From an uncultured Treponema sp. (lineage in GTDB: Bacteria; Spirochaetota; Spirochaetia; Treponematales; Treponemataceae): DNA of 9,274 nt. The notes under the pieces are model-generated. The model worked only from the letters and a program-made list of their open reading frames with translations, made no database searches and was not told where the DNA came from. The stretch is taken from assembly GCA_905372345.1 (NCBI GenBank), contig CAJPPE010000043.1, forward strand, positions 1 to 9,274, read 5' to 3'. The translations under genes and the position numbers were made by a program. Of the stretch, positions 6,365 to 9,274 are shown piece by piece; within the stretch, counting starts at the first letter, position 1, and each line of letters opens with the position of its first letter.

Positions 6365-7092
6365 TTTATATCTTCCTTAAAAGTTATTTTTTTGTTGGAT
6401 ACTTCTCCCGCGCAAATAAAAACGTCTCCGGCAAATTCTGCATAAATCTCGCTGTCGTCCGTATATTCCTTTTCGCTTCCTAAGGCTTGTTTGTGAGCAG
6501 ATAGGATTTTTTCAAAGTTAAAGCCTTGAGGAGTTTGTACCGAGTATACGGAGCTTCTTTTTAAGTGTTGGGTTATTTTACCGGATTTATCGGCGATCTT
6601 TTGCGTATCGATTGCACGGTATCCGGGAATGGCCGCTTCATGTTTTTTTACCGAAGAACAAACGTTTTTTATAAGCTCAGGGCTGACCCAAGGACGGGCT
6701 CCGTCATGGATTAAAACATACTTAAAATCTTCTTGATATTTTTCTTTGATTTCTTCCAGTTTTGTAAGTGCGTTGAAGACTGAAGCTTGTCTTGTATCGG
6801 CACCGGCGGCGAGGATTATTTTTGTTTGTCTGCCTGCCAATTCTTCTTCAATTCTTTTATCGTTAAAAATTAAATTATTTACGGTAGACACATCTTTTTT
6901 AGGTACGGTAATTACTAAGACATTAAATAATTTGGTTTGTAAAAATTTTAACAGACACTCGGATATTACCGTTACACTTTTACCGTGATCCGGCAGGCTT
7001 AAATATTCTTTTTTAATTCCAAGTTTCATTCTTTTGGATTGTCCGGCAGCCGTGATGACTGCCGCAAATTCTGAACTTTTAATCGTCCTCAT
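6361..7092 (-). CDS. ispD: 2-C-methyl-D-erythritol 4-phosphate cytidylyltransferase
   Basis: Transfers CMP from CTP to methylerythritol 4-phosphate in the MEP isoprenoid pathway; cytoplasmic. At 243 aa it is of family length. The CTP-binding signature AAVITAAGQSKRM (10-22) leads to K28 in KKEYL, the lysine that contacts the phosphates; the usual GxGxR loop is read here as GQSKR. Further family motifs are TRQASVFNAL (100-109), YVLIHDGARPWV (125-136), YSVQTPQGF (183-191), YTDDSEIY (210-217) and KKITFKEDI near the end. The ATG at 7092 overlaps the end of carD by 14 bp, with no alternative Met before the signature, and only a weak purine stretch precedes it, so translation probably depends on ribosomes finishing carD. 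ispD and ispF are separate genes here, whereas several bacteria have them fused. Confidence 0.96.
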   Translation of the reverse strand: MRTIKSSEFAAVITAAGQSKRMKLGIKKEYLSLPDHGKSVTVISECLLKFLQTKLFNVLVITVPKKDVSTVNNLIFNDKRIEEELAGRQTKIILAAGADTRQASVFNALTKLEEIKEKYQEDFKYVLIHDGARPWVSPELIKNVCSSVKKHEAAIPGYRAIDTQKIADKSGKITQHLKRSSVYSVQTPQGFNFEKILSAHKQALGSEKEYTDDSEIYAEFAGDVFICAGEVSNKKITFKEDIK

Positions 7093-7708
7093 AGTCCGAA
7101 TCTTCTATGTCATCATCATCCATATCGTCATCGTCAAGTCTTTCATCATCGTTTGCAATTAAATCGTCGTCATCGTCATCATATTCATCTTTGAATTTTT
7201 CTATCGGGCCGCCGAGAGGTTCAAGGTGCAAGTGGATTGAAGCTTCTGCCTCGGTCTTTGTCATTTTTAATGCCGCTGCTATTTCATCTTGAAAAATTCT
7301 ATAGGCTGAGTCGTAGAGCTTTCTTTCTTGAATGGGAAGTTCTTTTGTTTTGCTGCGCTGGTAGAGGGAGCGTACAACCGAGGCTGTGTCCAAGATTTTT
7401 CCGCTCTTAAATAAATCCATATTCATTTGATAGCGTGCCTTCCAATCTATCGGGATAGGCTCAAAATCTTCGGATAGGAATTTAAGAGCAGCCTCGGCTT
7501 CTGTCTTTGTTACTATACGCCTTATTCCGAGGTTATCAATTCCGGTAATGGGAACTAAGACCGTCATATCCGAATCGGCCAGATAAATAACATAATAGTC
7601 TATAACTTCTCCGGCTATCTCTTTTTTGGTGATATCGGTGATAGTGCCAACACCCTGACCCGGGTAAACAACAATTTCTTTTGCGGAAAAACCAAATTTC
7701 TTACTCAT
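7079..7708 (-). CDS. CarD/CdnL-family RNA-polymerase-binding regulator with Asp-rich tail
   Basis: CarD-family proteins bind the RNA polymerase beta subunit and stabilise open promoter complexes. The N-terminal RNAP-interaction domain is clear at residues 5-68: FSAKEIVVYPGQGVGTI, then YYVIYLADSDMTVLVPI, then IRRIVTK. A helical DNA-contacting domain follows (about 70-165), including W89 in IPIDWKARYQ and LYQRSKTKELPIQERKLYD. Residues 174-209 form an acidic tail with 21 Asp and 4 Glu out of 36, which is not part of the core CarD fold and makes the protein longer (209 aa) than typical family members of about 160-170 aa. The start is fixed by the RNAP domain beginning four residues in. The gene is first in the carD-ispD-ispF operon, with an extended -10 promoter just upstream and no Shine-Dalgarno. 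The coupling to isoprenoid genes is probably operon layout rather than specific control. Confidence 0.94.
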   Translation of the reverse strand: MSKKFGFSAKEIVVYPGQGVGTITDITKKEIAGEVIDYYVIYLADSDMTVLVPITGIDNLGIRRIVTKTEAEAALKFLSEDFEPIPIDWKARYQMNMDLFKSGKILDTASVVRSLYQRSKTKELPIQERKLYDSAYRIFQDEIAAALKMTKTEAEASIHLHLEPLGGPIEKFKDEYDDDDDDLIANDDERLDDDDMDDDDIEDSDYEDD

Positions 7709-7718
7709 AAGTAAAGCT

Positions 7719-7747
7719 ATTATATCATAAATATCTTTTTTAGTCTA
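7719..7747 (-). promoter_or_regulatory. Promoter for the carD-ispD-ispF operon
   Basis: On the minus strand a perfect TATAAT (7724-7719) is preceded by TGA, forming an extended -10 (TGn-TATAAT). A four-of-six -35, TAGACT (7747-7742), lies 17 bases upstream, just after the kinase stop codon. The expected start near 7712 leaves only about 3-5 untranslated bases before the ATG at 7708, and there is no ribosome-binding purine run (AGCTTTACTT precedes the ATG). Confidence 0.7.
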
Positions 7748-7759
7748 CGATGCCGAAAT

Positions 7760-9274
7760 TTAGCTGTACGAGAAATCGCTGTCTCCGATAAATTCACGCA
7801 ATATGGATTGTCCATGCACAAAGCTGGCCGGAAGCGGTAAAAAGTTTCCTAAAAAGGTTAATAGTCTCGATGCTTCGTTGTACTCTTTTTGGTTCGGCTT
7901 TACTGCTTTCAAAAGAGGTTCTGCATAGACCTTTAAGACTGAAAGCTCGTAATCGAGGGCCGTGTTAAAGACAGCATCGGCATTTCCTTGAAAGGGAAAA
8001 ATATATTTTGATTCTCCGCTTCTTACATCGCCCCACATTCCAATTGTTCTTGATGCAGGACTTCCTCTAAACTGGGCATCACGGACGATACGTCTTATAA
8101 GTCTGTTATCCGATGTCGGAATGCGGTTGTGGTCGTCCAAATTAAGCTGGGTTAGAGCAGAAAGGTAGACCTTAAATTTTAATGACTCGTCTATTTTTGC
8201 CGTAAGCTTATCGTTTAGTGCATGTATTCCTTCAAGTATAAATATAGTATTTTTTTCGGGGGTGAACATCTTGCCTTCGGGTCTGCGGGCACTTATCTTA
8301 AAATCGTAGGAAGGCATTTCGACCGTTTCGCCCTTAAAGAGACGCAGGAGAACATCATTTAAAAGTTCAATATCCAGAGCCTCAACACATTCAAAATCGG
8401 GCCTTCCGTCTTCTTTTTTCGGTGCTTTAGCGATACCCAGATAAAAATCGTCTAGGCTTATAACCTTGGGTATGTAACCAAGAACTTTAAGCTGCATTGA
8501 AAGTTTTTTAGCTGAGGTGGTTTTTCCGGAACTTGAAGGGCCTGCTATGAGGATTACTCTTGCAGTTTTTTTAGCCGTTATTTTTTTTGCTATTTCGGCA
8601 AGTTTATTGTTTTGAAGTATTTCGGTAATTTCTACATAGTCTTTTATTTTTCTTGAAGTAATTAAGTCGTTTAACTGTCCGACAGAAGAAACACCGACCA
8701 GTTTTCCCCATTGTTTATATTCTTTATAAATTTCAAAAAGATGGGCTATGTCTTTAAATTCCGAAAGTTTTTCAGGAGATGACGTTCTAGGAAACCTGAG
8801 TAAAAAGCCGTCTTCATAGGGCATTACATCAAAGACCTTGACTTCACCTATTCTATCCATGAGGGGCTGAAAATAAAGGTCTTCATAATTACCTAAACGG
8901 TTTATTAAAATGCGGGGCTTACTTGTGTAGTTTAAAAGCCTATGGGTCTCGGGCTGATTTGAGTGTTCGAATTTTTCCAAGGCTTCTTCGTAAGAAAGCC
9001 AACGGGTATCGATAGGCATGTCTTGTGCTACCATTTCATCCATTTTTGCCTTTATAGCCTTAAAGTCTACCTTACCCGAATTTTTTCCTTCAAGGGTGTA
9101 ATAATAACCGTAATCCAAGCTGTGTCCCATTAAAAGCCTTAAATCGGGGTATAGTTCTTTTGCTGCAGCAGCTAAAATCAGACAGAGAGTTCTTCGGTAA
9201 AAATTTGAGCCTTCACGGTCGGCTAATGTTACCGGCTCTATATTGGATTGTACATCGATGGTTTTGTTTAAGGG
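7760..9274 (-). CDS. Uridine kinase-like nucleoside kinase with ThrRS-like N-terminal domain (5' end cut off)
   Basis: A P-loop kinase that by family would phosphorylate a nucleoside such as uridine or cytidine using NTP. The frame stays open without a stop from the Met at 9130 back to the window edge. The extra 48 codons include REGSNFYRRTLCLILAAA and continue into LMGHSLDYGYYYTL, the second additional domain of threonyl-tRNA synthetases, so the true start lies outside and about 50 residues (a TGS-like domain) are probably missing. In-window length is 504 aa. Walker A is IAGPSSSGKTTSAKKL (about 243-258 counted from the window edge). The phosphoribulokinase/uridine-kinase motifs follow: VISLDDFYLG, MPSYDFK, IFILEGIHALN and RLIRRIVRDAQFRGS. 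This fusion of ThrRS-like region and kinase is a known family architecture. carD starts 51 bp downstream from its own promoter. No terminator was seen between them, so read-through is possible. Confidence 0.93.
   Translation of the reverse strand, partial: PLNKTIDVQSNIEPVTLADREGSNFYRRTLCLILAAAAKELYPDLRLLMGHSLDYGYYYTLEGKNSGKVDFKAIKAKMDEMVAQDMPIDTRWLSYEEALEKFEHSNQPETHRLLNYTSKPRILINRLGNYEDLYFQPLMDRIGEVKVFDVMPYEDGFLLRFPRTSSPEKLSEFKDIAHLFEIYKEYKQWGKLVGVSSVGQLNDLITSRKIKDYVEITEILQNNKLAEIAKKITAKKTARVILIAGPSSSGKTTSAKKLSMQLKVLGYIPKVISLDDFYLGIAKAPKKEDGRPDFECVEALDIELLNDVLLRLFKGETVEMPSYDFKISARRPEGKMFTPEKNTIFILEGIHALNDKLTAKIDESLKFKVYLSALTQLNLDDHNRIPTSDNRLIRRIVRDAQFRGSPASRTIGMWGDVRSGESKYIFPFQGNADAVFNTALDYELSVLKVYAEPLLKAVKPNQKEYNEASRLLTFLGNFLPLPASFVHGQSILREFIGDSDFSYS

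Noticed and set aside
7082..7189. GAT/GAC triplets as a short tandem repeat or CRISPR-like array
   Set aside because: They are in-frame Asp codons of CarD without regular spacers or identical repeat units.
7107..7292. Ser-rich + strand open frame opposite the carD tail
   Set aside because: A poly-Ser reading frame is simply the reverse complement of GAT/GAC Asp repeats; CarD on the other strand is a recognised family.
9128..9130. Met at 9130 as the true start of the kinase gene
   Set aside because: The frame continues upstream to the edge with conserved ThrRS-like sequence, so the Met is internal.

Overview
The window is AT-rich bacterial chromosome, and the gene content points to a spirochaete of the genus Treponema, most likely a Treponema denticola-like oral or gut species. 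The pointers are a very long membrane-anchored coiled-coil protein of the spirochaetal 'SpiroCoCo' type, a CarD regulator followed directly by the MEP isoprenoid genes ispD and ispF, and a uridine-kinase-like protein with a ThrRS-like N-terminus. The genus call is an inference from protein families and codon use, not from a database match.

Layout, left to right. The first 53 bases hold the probable tail of an upstream gene, followed by a strong Rho-independent terminator. A 282-residue protein of unknown function follows on the + strand and overlaps, tail to tail, a minus-strand MscS mechanosensitive channel gene. The channel gene is divergent from a + strand HAD-family phosphatase gene across a 73-bp spacer with back-to-back promoter-like elements. 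The phosphatase gene is followed by a good promoter and the 1081-residue coiled-coil gene, which fills about a third of the window. That gene converges on, and overlaps by 29 bp, a minus-strand operon reading carD, ispD, ispF. Upstream of carD, also on the minus strand, is a nucleoside/uridine kinase-like gene cut by the right edge of the window.

How the genes fit together. IspD and IspF catalyse the cytidylyl-transfer and cyclisation steps of the non-mevalonate isoprenoid pathway. Their ATGA overlap, and the 14-bp overlap of carD with ispD, suggest one mRNA with coupled translation. CarD is an RNA-polymerase-binding regulator and here carries an unusual Asp-rich tail. MscS is an osmotic safety valve. 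The coiled-coil protein looks like a cytoplasm-facing, membrane-tethered rod ending in a helix-turn-helix-like segment.

There is no RNA gene, mobile element, CRISPR array, phage gene or obvious defence cassette, and the region looks like ordinary core chromosome. No gene-free stretch exceeds about 160 bp. The most notable points are the architecture of the coiled-coil protein, promoter placements implying leaderless or nearly leaderless mRNAs for several genes, terminator and coding overlaps between convergent genes, and the acidic CarD tail.
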